DNA of 64,000 nucleotides, from positions 1 to 64,000 of the forward strand of contig CAZOPR010000010.1 in the NCBI GenBank assembly GCA_964581895.1, in the 5' to 3' direction. Position numbers and translations under genes: made by a program. The notes beneath the pieces are model-generated. The model worked only from the letters and a program-made list of their open reading frames with translations. It was not told the DNA's origin and did not search any database. Every line of letters begins with the position of its first letter. Positions within the stretch are counted from its first letter, which is position 1. This document shows, in pieces, positions 25,983 through 34,084 of the stretch. The stretch comes from Exilispira sp964581895. GTDB lineage: Bacteria; Spirochaetota; JAAYUW01.

Positions 25983-27347
25983 TTAATCTCCTAAATCAAT
26001 CGCTTTTAATGGGCAAATATCTTTACAATTTCCACATTTTGTACAATTATCTGGATTAAATGTTATCTTCTGATTTTTATCTATTTTAAAAACATCATAT
26101 TGACAAAGGGAAGTGCAATAACCACAGTTTATGCATTTTGAATTATCCCATCTTATCTTGCTATTCCCTAAAATTTCAATTTTTGATAGATTGTTATTTT
26201 CAAAGTTATCTTCAAAATAGTATTCTTTTATTTCTAAGTTTTTCACTTCACTATTATTGTTAAGTCTTTCGACTGGCATTGTTAGATAAAATAAGCCATT
26301 TTCTATCCAATCTTTTAAAATATTTGCTATTTTCTTTGCCATATAAAGGCTTGATATAGAAGCAGTTTTTATCTTTTTCCCATTTAATTCTACATAACCT
26401 GATTTTAATTCTTCATAGCTGACTTTTTTCAAAATTGGCTTCGATCTTCTTTTAAAACTATAATCTATAATATTTGTATAAATATCTCTGTCTGAAACTG
26501 AAGTTTTTCTAGCAATTTCTATATTAAGTATGGGAATTGGCACCCCTATACCGACATAAAGAGATACTCCATAACCATTTATTTGTGCAGCTTTAATATA
26601 TTCTGGTTTCATTTTTTTTAGGTTTCCCTTGATCATAAGAGTACCAAAACCAGACTTTGGTGAGTGCTGGGTTCCGCTACCTATAATGTATCCTTGATCT
26701 CCACCTAAAAATATTCTGGTCCCTAGCCCAATAGTTTCATAATCTGGATCATTATTTAATGGTGAAAGTTCACCGCTTCCGCAATAGGTTATATTTCCCA
26801 TATTTGGAAGAAGTTTTCCCATATAAGTATAAATTGTCATATCACTACTATTTGTCACTGCATTATATTTCTGATATGAATTTCTTGGATTTACCATTAT
26901 TGCTTGATTTATTTGATTTATATTAATCCAGGTCTCCAATTCCTTTCTTGGATAACAATCTGTGCCATGAGATATTGCTTTTAATTTTATATTTTTGCCT
27001 TTTACTAGATCTTCTATCACATTTGCTCCACCATAATTAAATCCTTCCTTCTCAGACAATTCAGTTGCACCAATATATGCATCAACAGCGGCAATGCCTG
27101 TATATGCTGGCACATCATTTAACCAGACTTTTGTCATTTTTATAGGTGGATCTGAATGTCCAAAGTTCAAAAAAACCCCTGAGGAACACATTGCGCCAAA
27201 AGTCGCACAGGTTACAACATCAACTATTTCATAAGCTTTTTCTAAACCACTTTCTTTTACGATTTGTTTCATCTCTTCTGCTGTAACAACTTTAACTTTA
27301 CCCTTTTTTATTTTATTATTTATCTGCTCTATATTTCTATCTTTCAT
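25983..27347 (-). CDS. homocysteine synthase-like protein HcyS (DUF39) with C-terminal ferredoxin domain
   Basis: A 454-residue fusion. Residues 1 to about 370 are DUF39/COG1900, seen in TCATFGAMCSSGVFLNFGHS (two cysteines), AISHGTDCYPRK, MGNITYCGSGELSPLNNDP and GDQGYIIGSGTQHSP. Residues 395-454 form a 2x[4Fe-4S] ferredoxin (CINCGYCTSLCQ and CTKCGNCKDICP). The family is linked to direct sulfur insertion into an aspartate-semialdehyde-derived substrate to give homocysteine. In Methanosarcina the ferredoxin is a separate NIL-Fer protein without DUF39; here DUF39 and ferredoxin are joined. It is the first gene of the methionine operon. The start ATG at 27347 is preceded by GGAG six bases away. 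Confidence 0.85.
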   Translation of the reverse strand: MKDRNIEQINNKIKKGKVKVVTAEEMKQIVKESGLEKAYEIVDVVTCATFGAMCSSGVFLNFGHSDPPIKMTKVWLNDVPAYTGIAAVDAYIGATELSEKEGFNYGGANVIEDLVKGKNIKLKAISHGTDCYPRKELETWININQINQAIMVNPRNSYQKYNAVTNSSDMTIYTYMGKLLPNMGNITYCGSGELSPLNNDPDYETIGLGTRIFLGGDQGYIIGSGTQHSPKSGFGTLMIKGNLKKMKPEYIKAAQINGYGVSLYVGIGVPIPILNIEIARKTSVSDRDIYTNIIDYSFKRRSKPILKKVSYEELKSGYVELNGKKIKTASISSLYMAKKIANILKDWIENGLFYLTMPVERLNNNSEVKNLEIKEYYFEDNFENNNLSKIEILGNSKIRWDNSKCINCGYCTSLCQYDVFKIDKNQKITFNPDNCTKCGNCKDICPLKAIDLGD

Positions 27348-27840
27348 AATAAACTCCATAACTTAAATTTTTAATTATATTAATAGATGCAAAACATTAT
27401 AGACTAAACTATGGATTAAACTATTGATCAAATTTTTGATTAAATTTTATCCCGGAATATAGGGGGATTTAATATTAATTACCCGGCGGTTTAGATTAAA
27501 TCCTCTCCTATACCGGGTTAGACATCATCATAGAAAAGATTTTGAAAATAATATTGATATTTAATATATTTAATAATAATTTTGAAAATCTATATAAAAA
27601 ATATTTATATAAAAAAGGAACTTTAATTTTTTTTGAAAAATAATAAATTAAACTTTTAGAAACCATAGTTTTAACGAAAATTACTTTCTCCAACTAACTT
27701 ACTTCTTTTTGCCAAAAGTTTTTGATTTGTCAACAATTATTGAAATTTTATTTTTAGGCTGTATTTTTATTTAGAAAAATTATATTGACTTACATGATTC
27801 TTTTATTTTATATTTTATTGATAATAATTGAGGTAATTAT
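27348..27840. other. divergent intergenic region with a large stem-loop
   Basis: Separates the methionine operon (leftward) from a lipoprotein gene (rightward). Apart from the stem-loop at 27452-27521 it holds no credible gene. One 61-residue frame on the minus strand begins with TTG and has no RBS. Promoters for both directions must lie here, but none is distinctive. Confidence 0.5.
27452..27521 (-). promoter_or_regulatory. possible structured leader RNA of the methionine operon
   Basis: Arms cccggaatatagggggattta and taaatcctctcctataccggg (plus strand) form a long imperfect stem around a 29-base centre that contains acccggcgg. The inner ccgggt (minus strand) could alternatively pair with the outer acccgg, giving two exclusive folds. 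It lies about 105 bases upstream of hcyS. It does not match SAM-I, SAM-II or cobalamin riboswitch consensus. It might instead be a remnant of a mobile repeat. Confidence 0.4.
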
Positions 27841-28185
27841 ATGGTAAAAAAAATTTATCTTATATTTTCCTTTTGTTTAATTATTTTTTTATGTTTTATT
27901 TCCTGTAAAAATGATGAAGCAAAAACAATGAATTTTAAAAATGACTCTATAAAATGGATTAATGCTATTGTTTATATAGATGTTATAAATGAACAAAAAG
28001 AATATATTTTGATAGAAAAACCAGAATCTAAATCCAGGGTCTCTTACCATTTAATTAACTTAAAGGAAGATCAAAAGCAGCTTTTAGAAAAACTAAATGG
28101 GAAAATGGTAGAAGCCCAGATTAAAATAGTTGAAGAATTATCACCCTGGAATAAAAAAGCATACCTTTTAAGTATTAAACAATGA
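27841..28185 (+). CDS. small putative lipoprotein
   Basis: A 114-residue protein with a lipoprotein signal: MVKKIYLIFS, hydrophobic core, lipobox CFISC followed by KNDE. The mature 90 residues look like a small beta-rich domain (KWINAIVYIDVINEQKEYILIE, then VEAQIKIVEELSPWNKKAYLLSIKQ), in size and pattern similar to short OB-like periplasmic domains. No family was recognised. RBS gaggta precedes the ATG. It stands alone before a repeat-filled spacer. Confidence 0.6.
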   Translation: MVKKIYLIFSFCLIIFLCFISCKNDEAKTMNFKNDSIKWINAIVYIDVINEQKEYILIEKPESKSRVSYHLINLKEDQKQLLEKLNGKMVEAQIKIVEELSPWNKKAYLLSIKQ

Positions 28186-28189
28186 ACTT

Positions 28190-28430
28190 AAAATTTTTAT
28201 TCTTAATTTTTATATTTTAAGTTTTTTTGAGGTTTATAGTTTTAATTTTTATGTTTTAGTTTTTATACTTTTGATTTTATATTTTAATTTTTATATTTTA
28301 GTTTTTATACTTTAGTTTTTATTTTTTAGTTTTTATGTTTTAATTTTTATGTTTCAGATTTTATAATTTTGATTCTATATTTTTTTAATTTTTATGTTTT
28401 TATTTTTATAATTTTTTTTTATTCAAATTT
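28190..28430. repeat. T-rich tandem repeat, about 14-bp unit
   Basis: The whole spacer before panD is made of variants of ttttagtttttatg (tttaatttttatatt, tttagtttttatact, tttaatttttatgtt). At least ten copies can be followed. It has no coding capacity and no stable hairpin. Confidence 0.65.
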
Positions 28431-28525
28431 TTAATATATTGTAAAAAGAAATATTTTTTATTTTTTTTAGTTGAATATAAGATTAATTAATGAATAAAAT
28501 TAAATAAATAAGTAAGGAAAAAGAA

Positions 28526-28900
28526 ATGTTACAAAAATTTTTGAAAGCTAAAATACACAGAGCGAAAATTACGCAAGCGGATTTAAATTATGTTGGTTCG
28601 ATAACAATAGATGAAGCTCTTTTAGAAGCAAGTGGGATAAAAGAATTTGAAGCTGTATGGATATACAATATAAATAATGGAGAAAGATTTGAAACCTATG
28701 TATTAAAAGGTGAAAAAAACTCTGGTATAGTTGGGCTAAATGGTGCTGCTGCCAGAAATGCAATGGTTGGAGATCTTGTAATCATCGCAAGTTATGTCTA
28801 TCTTTCTGAAGAAGAATTAAAAAACTTTTCTCCAAAAGTTTTATTAGTTGATGAAAAGAATAAAATTAATGAGATTAGAAAATTTGATCTTTTAAGTTAA
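28526..28900 (+). CDS. panD: aspartate 1-decarboxylase PanD
   Basis: Makes beta-alanine from aspartate for pantothenate and CoA synthesis. The 124-residue proenzyme cleaves itself between Gly24 and Ser25 (NYVGSITID) to create a pyruvoyl cofactor. The motif KIHRAKITQADLNYVGSIT and LNGAAARNAMVGDLVII are both family signatures. Length is normal. RBS taaggaaa precedes the ATG. No other pantothenate genes are adjacent. Confidence 0.95.
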   Translation: MLQKFLKAKIHRAKITQADLNYVGSITIDEALLEASGIKEFEAVWIYNINNGERFETYVLKGEKNSGIVGLNGAAARNAMVGDLVIIASYVYLSEEELKNFSPKVLLVDEKNKINEIRKFDLLS

Positions 28901-28987
28901 AAGCAAAATATTTGCATTTTTGAAATCTTTGAATTATTTTTAAATCACCAAAATTAAAAAAATTATTTTAAAATTATTCAAATTATT

Positions 28988-29016
28988 TAAATTGAAACGC
29001 TTCTTTTTCCGATATA
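28988..29016 (+). promoter_or_regulatory. sigma-28-like (FliA) promoter upstream of flaA
   Basis: taaattga at 28988-28995 and ccgatata at 29009-29016 resemble the flagellar sigma-28 consensus TAAAGTTT and GCCGATAA, with spacing about one base longer than ideal. The first FlaA gene starts 38 bases downstream, so placement and function agree. Not experimentally supported. Confidence 0.5.
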
Positions 29017-29053
29017 AAGAAAAAGCAGAAAAATAAGGGAAAGGAGTCATAAA

Positions 29054-29785
29054 ATGAAATTCTCAAAAATAGCTGTCTTATCTTTTATTTTAGTTATTTT
29101 TGCTGCCTTTTTAGTTAGTAATTCAAACCTGACTGCCCAACAAACAATGACTAAAAATGAACTTATAACCTCTATTGTTCTTGAAACATTCGAAAACAAT
29201 GACAGAGGCTGGCATGCAGAAGGTTCAAAATATACTAAAACTGGCTTCCCACAATGGCAGGCAAAGATTGAAAATTGGCCAACATCTTTATTTGGTCAAA
29301 AAGGAGATCCAAACAATAAATATTGTTTTGGAGTAAGAACTTCCTATTATAGGATGGGGTACAACTACTTATGGATACTCCCAAAAGAACCTATTAAAAT
29401 CCCAGGAATAGCGAAATCATTCTATATCTGGGTATGGGGTGCAAATTTTGCCTATGATTTCGAACTTCAAGTAACTGATTATACTGGTATTAGCTATTCC
29501 CTTCCAGGTGGTAAATTAAATTATCTTGGTTGGAAGATTATAAGAATTGATGTTCCAAACTATATACCACAGCAACAAATTCAACTTCCAAGAATTAAAA
29601 ATGTACTTTTCGAAAAATTCATTATATGGACAAGTCCAGGTGCACCTCTTGAAAATTTTTATATTTATTTAGATCATTTTTCAGTTTTAACAGATATAGC
29701 GCTTGAAACATATGATGGTGATTCTTTAAACAATGTTGATCAGATCTGGACAAATCCAGAATCCAATCAACAAGGTAATAAATAA
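29054..29785 (+). CDS. flaA: flagellar filament outer layer protein FlaA (copy 1)
   Basis: FlaA forms the sheath around the FlaB core of periplasmic flagella in spirochaetes. The 243-residue precursor has a signal peptide (residues 1-29, ending LTAQQ) and the family pattern: LETFENNDRGWH near the mature N terminus, KYCFGVRTSYYRMGYNYLWI, then IPGIAKSFYIWVWGANFAYDFEL, LNYLGWKIIRIDVP and FYIYLDHFSVLTD. RBS aaaggag precedes the ATG. It is the first gene of a two-gene unit behind a sigma-28-like promoter, with a second FlaA 31 bases on. Confidence 0.85.
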   Translation: MKFSKIAVLSFILVIFAAFLVSNSNLTAQQTMTKNELITSIVLETFENNDRGWHAEGSKYTKTGFPQWQAKIENWPTSLFGQKGDPNNKYCFGVRTSYYRMGYNYLWILPKEPIKIPGIAKSFYIWVWGANFAYDFELQVTDYTGISYSLPGGKLNYLGWKIIRIDVPNYIPQQQIQLPRIKNVLFEKFIIWTSPGAPLENFYIYLDHFSVLTDIALETYDGDSLNNVDQIWTNPESNQQGNK

Positions 29786-29816
29786 GTTATAGTAACCCAT
29801 ATAAAGGATGGTTACC

Positions 29817-30527
29817 ATGAAAAAGATAAAATATTTAGTTTTTATTTTTATTTTATTTGCTGGTTTTTTATTTTCAAATCTTTCAAACTTAAAAGCTCAA
29901 CAGGTTTCTACATCACAAAATATGGAACCTGGAGTTCAGGAAGGTGAACTTCTTGCAGATATTATTATCTCAAAATTTGAAGATGCCGAATCCTGGACAG
30001 GTCAGATGCCTCTTGATCAGGGAAATATTTTTCTGATGAAAAGATACGGTAAACCAAATGCTCTTCCTCAAGTTGATCCTACAACAGGTATTGAAAACAA
30101 ATATGTTCTTGGTGTAAAAGTAATGTTCAACAAAAGAGGATTTAACAGATTTATAGTAAGACCTCCAAGACCAATTAAAGTTCCTGGTATTACAAAATCT
30201 CTTTCGATCTGGGTTGCAGGAAGAAATTTCGGTCATACTTTAATTTTTGTTGTTAGAGATTACTACAATCAGGATAAACTTTTGAAAGTTGGAACCTTAA
30301 ATTTCTTAGGGTGGAAAAAACTTACTTTTGTCATCCCTCCAACTTTAGTTCAGGATGAATATCATTATACAGAACTTGAAGGTATAACTTTCATGGGTCT
30401 TGCTGTTGAAACAAACCCCGAAGAATCTTATGGGACATTCTATGTTTATTTTGATGAATTAACTGCAAAGACAAATGTATTTAATATGTCCACTCAAGAT
30501 AAAGATGACATGATTGACAACTGGTAA
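29817..30527 (+). CDS. flaA: flagellar filament outer layer protein FlaA (copy 2)
   Basis: A 236-residue second FlaA paralogue. Signal peptide residues 1-28 (ending LKAQQ) are followed by the same order of motifs: SKFEDAESWTG, KYVLGVKVMFNKRGFNRFIV, VPGITKSLSIWVAGRNFGHTL, LNFLGWKKLTFVIPP and FYVYFDELTAKT. The two copies are clearly homologous but well diverged, as in other spirochaetes with several FlaA variants. The ATG at 29817 is preferred because aaagga lies nine bases upstream; an ATG three codons earlier overlaps that RBS. A terminator follows the stop. Confidence 0.85.
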   Translation: MKKIKYLVFIFILFAGFLFSNLSNLKAQQVSTSQNMEPGVQEGELLADIIISKFEDAESWTGQMPLDQGNIFLMKRYGKPNALPQVDPTTGIENKYVLGVKVMFNKRGFNRFIVRPPRPIKVPGITKSLSIWVAGRNFGHTLIFVVRDYYNQDKLLKVGTLNFLGWKKLTFVIPPTLVQDEYHYTELEGITFMGLAVETNPEESYGTFYVYFDELTAKTNVFNMSTQDKDDMIDNW

Positions 30528-30553
30528 ATCTCCTTTCCATATTCATAAAAATA

Positions 30554-30583
30554 GGGGCTATCTTAATGATAGTCCCTTTTTTT
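30554..30583 (+). terminator. intrinsic terminator of the flaA operon
   Basis: ggggctatc (30554-30562) pairs with gatagtccc (30568-30576) with one G-T wobble around a five-base loop, followed by seven T. It lies 27 bases after the second flaA. Confidence 0.88.
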
Positions 30584-30910
30584 ATAAATTTTACTTTTTA
30601 TTTTTCTTTTTTATTTTTATTTTTTGTTCTTATTCAACTTATATTATTTACTTTATTAAAAGTTTTTAGCCAACTTTCTATTTAATTTTAGTAAAAGGTA
30701 TTATTGGTAAAAGGTATTAGATTCTGCGGCAGATCGTAACAAGATAAATTAGTAAAGATTAAATAAAATGTATCTTTTTCTTTTTGAAATATAAAAAGTA
30801 AAAGGTAACTACTTTTTTTATTCTTTTTATCTATCACGATCGGTTGCAACAGGTTCAACTAGTAAAAGAACTTGAAAAAATCAAATCAAATACTAAGAAA
30901 AATAGAGGCC
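30584..30910. other. non-coding spacer between flaA and hutU
   Basis: AT-rich with no reading frame of note. A short direct repeat ggtaaaaggtatta occurs twice around 30690-30720. No hairpin terminator for the leftward hutU gene could be identified. Confidence 0.45.
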
Positions 30911-32902
30911 TTAAATCGCCTTATCTACAATTTCATCAATAAGATTGGAATCGGCAATTTCTGGAATGGTAATATGGGAATTGCCCTCTCTTTTATTGTA
31001 CAAAATTGCTGTAGATATAGCATTTTCATTTCTTGCCCATGATCTTCTTGCAATACCGCCCATAACATCCCAGCTAAGAGAGCTTTTGATTATTTTATCT
31101 GTCTGCTCACTACCATCAAGAACAAGACCAAAACCACCATTAAATGCTTTACCAATACCAACTCCACCACCATTTGATAATACTGCTAAAGTCATCCCTC
31201 TTGCACAATTTCCAGCAAAACAATGAACAGCCATTTCAGCCATGACATTACTACCATCATATATATTTGCAGTTTCTCTAAATGGTGAATCTGTACCAGA
31301 AACATCATGATGATCTCTTCCAAGCATCACGGGACCAATTTCATTATTTCTTACCATCTCATTAAATTTCAAAGCAATTTTTACCCTACCTTCTTCATCA
31401 GCATAAAGTATCCTTGCCTTAGTTCCAACGACAAGTTTATTCTTCTCGGCGTCCTTTATCCAGTTGTAGTTATCTCTATCCTGAGCCCTTCTTTTTGGGT
31501 CTATACATGACATTGCGGCAGCATCTGTTTTTCTTAAATCTTCATCTTTACCTGAAAGACATACCCATCTAAATGGACCGTAGCCATAATCAAAACAGAT
31601 TGGTCCCATAATATGTTCAACATAAGATGGAAAGATAAAACCTTCAGAAGTATCTACTTTATTTTTTGCAATCTCTTTTTCTCCAGCATCAAAAACAGCT
31701 TTCATAAAAGAATTTCCATAGTCCCAGAAGTATGTTCCTCTACTTACCATTTCTTTTATAAGATTAAATTGCTTTTTTAATGATTCATCAACTGCTTTTT
31801 TAAATTTTTCTGGTTGCTTTTCAAGTAAATCTCTTGCCTCTTCAAAAGAGTATCCTTGAGGTATATAACCACCTTCATAAACGGCATGACAGGAAGTTTG
31901 ATCCGAAGCAAGTTCTATTTTAATATTATTTTTAACTGCATATTCCCATAAATCCACTATATTACCATAATAAGCTATAGATAAAGCCTTCCCTTCTTTT
32001 TGAGCTGATTTAGCTAATTCAAATGTTTCTTTAATATCCTTACTTATTACAGAAACCCATCCCTGTTTATGTCTTGTTTCTATCCTTGAATAATCTACCT
32101 CAGCGATTATCCCAACTCCTTTAGCTATTTCAACCGCCTTTGCCTGTGCTCCACTCATTCCGCCAAGTCCAGAGGAAAGATAAATAACGCCAGCAAGATT
32201 TTTGTCATCAGGTATCTTTAAGTATAACCTTCCAGCATTTAATAGTGTTATATATGTTCCATGAACAATTCCTTGTGGTCCTATATACATCCAGCCACCA
32301 GCCGTCATCTGCCCATAATTTGCAACTCCCATAGCTGCTGCAACAGCAAAATCTTTTGGATTATCAAACATCCCAACCATAAGTCCATTTGTAGATATTA
32401 CCCTTGGAGCATCCTTTTTACTTGGAAATAAACCTAATGGATGCCCAGATTGAACTACAAGAGTCTGATCATCTGTCAATATTTCAAGATATTTCTTTAT
32501 AAGTCTATATTGCATCCAGTTTTGCATTACCTGTCCTGTTTCACCATATGTAACAAGTTCATAAGGATAAAGGGCAATATCAAAAGAAAGGTTATTATCT
32601 ATCATTACCTGTAAAGCTTTACCTGCAAGGCATTTACCTTCATATTGATCAACTGGCTTTGGTTTTATATCACCTTCTGGTCTATATCTATAACCATAAA
32701 TCCTTCCTCTGCTCAAAAGCTCCTGTAAAAATTCTGGAGCAATTTGTGAATGCAAATTTTTTGGGATGTAGCGAAGAGCATTTTTAAGGGCAATCTTAAT
32801 CTGGTATTTATTAAGAGGCATTCCTCTTGATGGTGCCCTTCTAATCCCTGGAACAAATTTTGGATATTCTAAAAGATTATCTGGTAACTTTATCTGTCTC
32901 AT
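30911..32902 (-). CDS. hutU: urocanate hydratase
   Basis: Converts urocanate to imidazolonepropionate in histidine breakdown, using tightly bound NAD. The 663-residue protein shows urocanase hallmarks: VVQSGHPLGLFPS, TAGGWMYIGPQGIVHGT, YLSSGLGGMSGAQ, GRDHHDVSGTDSPFRET and CFAGNCARGMTLAVLSNGGGVGIGK. Length matches the longer bacterial type (about 660-680) rather than the 560-residue type. No hutH, hutI or hutG is adjacent. RBS tggagga supports the start. It lies 112 bases after fba on the same strand. Confidence 0.94.
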   Translation of the reverse strand: MRQIKLPDNLLEYPKFVPGIRRAPSRGMPLNKYQIKIALKNALRYIPKNLHSQIAPEFLQELLSRGRIYGYRYRPEGDIKPKPVDQYEGKCLAGKALQVMIDNNLSFDIALYPYELVTYGETGQVMQNWMQYRLIKKYLEILTDDQTLVVQSGHPLGLFPSKKDAPRVISTNGLMVGMFDNPKDFAVAAAMGVANYGQMTAGGWMYIGPQGIVHGTYITLLNAGRLYLKIPDDKNLAGVIYLSSGLGGMSGAQAKAVEIAKGVGIIAEVDYSRIETRHKQGWVSVISKDIKETFELAKSAQKEGKALSIAYYGNIVDLWEYAVKNNIKIELASDQTSCHAVYEGGYIPQGYSFEEARDLLEKQPEKFKKAVDESLKKQFNLIKEMVSRGTYFWDYGNSFMKAVFDAGEKEIAKNKVDTSEGFIFPSYVEHIMGPICFDYGYGPFRWVCLSGKDEDLRKTDAAAMSCIDPKRRAQDRDNYNWIKDAEKNKLVVGTKARILYADEEGRVKIALKFNEMVRNNEIGPVMLGRDHHDVSGTDSPFRETANIYDGSNVMAEMAVHCFAGNCARGMTLAVLSNGGGVGIGKAFNGGFGLVLDGSEQTDKIIKSSLSWDVMGGIARRSWARNENAISTAILYNKREGNSHITIPEIADSNLIDEIVDKAI

Positions 32903-33014
32903 AATTCTATTTCCTCCAATAATTATATACTTTAATGTTACAAATATTGCTTCAATAAAAATATTTTACTTTGGCAAAAATATTTCAATTAATTTTTTAT
33001 AAAAATGAAACTAT

Positions 33015-34004
33015 CTAAGCTTTCCCTGCTGAGCCTAAAACATTTATATTTTTATCCATATACATTTTTATTAATTCTTCTCTTGCAGGCCCAAGATATT
33101 TTCTTGGGTCAAATTCTGCTGGTTTTGTAGCAAGGACTTCCCTTATTTTTGCTGTCATTACAAGTCTTCCATCAGAATCAATATTTATCTTACAAACAGC
33201 CGACTTTGCCGCTCTTCTAAGCTGATCTTCAGGAACACCAATTGCATTTTCCATATTTCCACCATACCTGTTTATAATATCTACATAATCTTTTAATACA
33301 CTTGATGCACCATGTAAGACTATTGGAAATCCTGGAATCCTTTTTTCTACCTCTTCAAGAATATCAAATCTTAAAGGAGGAGGATTTTCACCTGGTTTTA
33401 CCTTAAACTTATATGCACCATGTGAAGTTCCAATGGCAATTGCAAGTGAATCAACACCTGTAGACTTTACAAAATCTTCTACTTCTTCTGGTTTTGTGTA
33501 ATGATGAACTTCAGATTGGACATGTTCTTCAATACCAGCTAAAACTCCGAGTTCTCCTTCAACAGTAACATCAAATTCATGGGCATATTCTACAACCTTC
33601 TTTGTAAGAAGGACATTTTCCTCATATGGAAGATGTGAACCATCTATCATGACAGAAGAAAAACCGCTTAAAATACAACTTTTACATAGTTCAAATGAAT
33701 CACCATGGTCTAAATGAAGTACAATGGGGATTTCAGGAAGTTTTTTCTCTGCTGCGAGTTCTTTCATAAATTCGACAGCACCTTGAGCAAGATACCTTAA
33801 AAGGGTTTGATTGGCATATTCTCTTGCACCTTTTGAAACTTGTAAAATAACAGGTGAACTTGTTTGAACACAAGCAATAATTATGGCTTGAAGTTGCTCC
33901 ATATTGTTAAAATTATATGCAGGTATGGCATAACCGCCTTTTAATGCTTTTTTAAAAATCTCCTTGGAATTTACAAAACCAAGTTCCTTGTATGATACTA
34001 TCAT
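33015..34004 (-). CDS. fba: class II fructose-bisphosphate aldolase
   Basis: A zinc-dependent aldolase of glycolysis and gluconeogenesis (329 residues). Motifs: AYNFNNMEQ, VLHLDHGDSFELC (zinc His and catalytic Asp), MIDGSHLPYEENV, VEGELGVLAG, TSHGAYKFK and LHGASSVL. RBS aaaggaga precedes the ATG. It lies 80 bases after the NDK-like gene on the same strand and upstream of hutU, so these may be co-transcribed. The sequence is intact and normal in length. Confidence 0.95.
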   Translation of the reverse strand: MIVSYKELGFVNSKEIFKKALKGGYAIPAYNFNNMEQLQAIIIACVQTSSPVILQVSKGAREYANQTLLRYLAQGAVEFMKELAAEKKLPEIPIVLHLDHGDSFELCKSCILSGFSSVMIDGSHLPYEENVLLTKKVVEYAHEFDVTVEGELGVLAGIEEHVQSEVHHYTKPEEVEDFVKSTGVDSLAIAIGTSHGAYKFKVKPGENPPPLRFDILEEVEKRIPGFPIVLHGASSVLKDYVDIINRYGGNMENAIGVPEDQLRRAAKSAVCKINIDSDGRLVMTAKIREVLATKPAEFDPRKYLGPAREELIKMYMDKNINVLGSAGKA

Positions 34005-34084
34005 AAAATTCTCCTTTACCTTTTTATTTTCAATCTTGAGTTAATTATAATAATCATATTTTTGAAATCAACTAATTTAATCCT

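Noticed and set aside
27452..27521. attC-type integron recombination site (right end gttagac fits GTTRRRY)
   Set aside because: The matching left-hand RYYYAAC core is absent and no cassette-like array or integrase is present.
27508..27693. Possible leader peptide upstream of the methionine operon
   Set aside because: It starts with TTG and has no RBS, and its composition is random-like. It contains no run of Met or Cys codons suggestive of attenuation.
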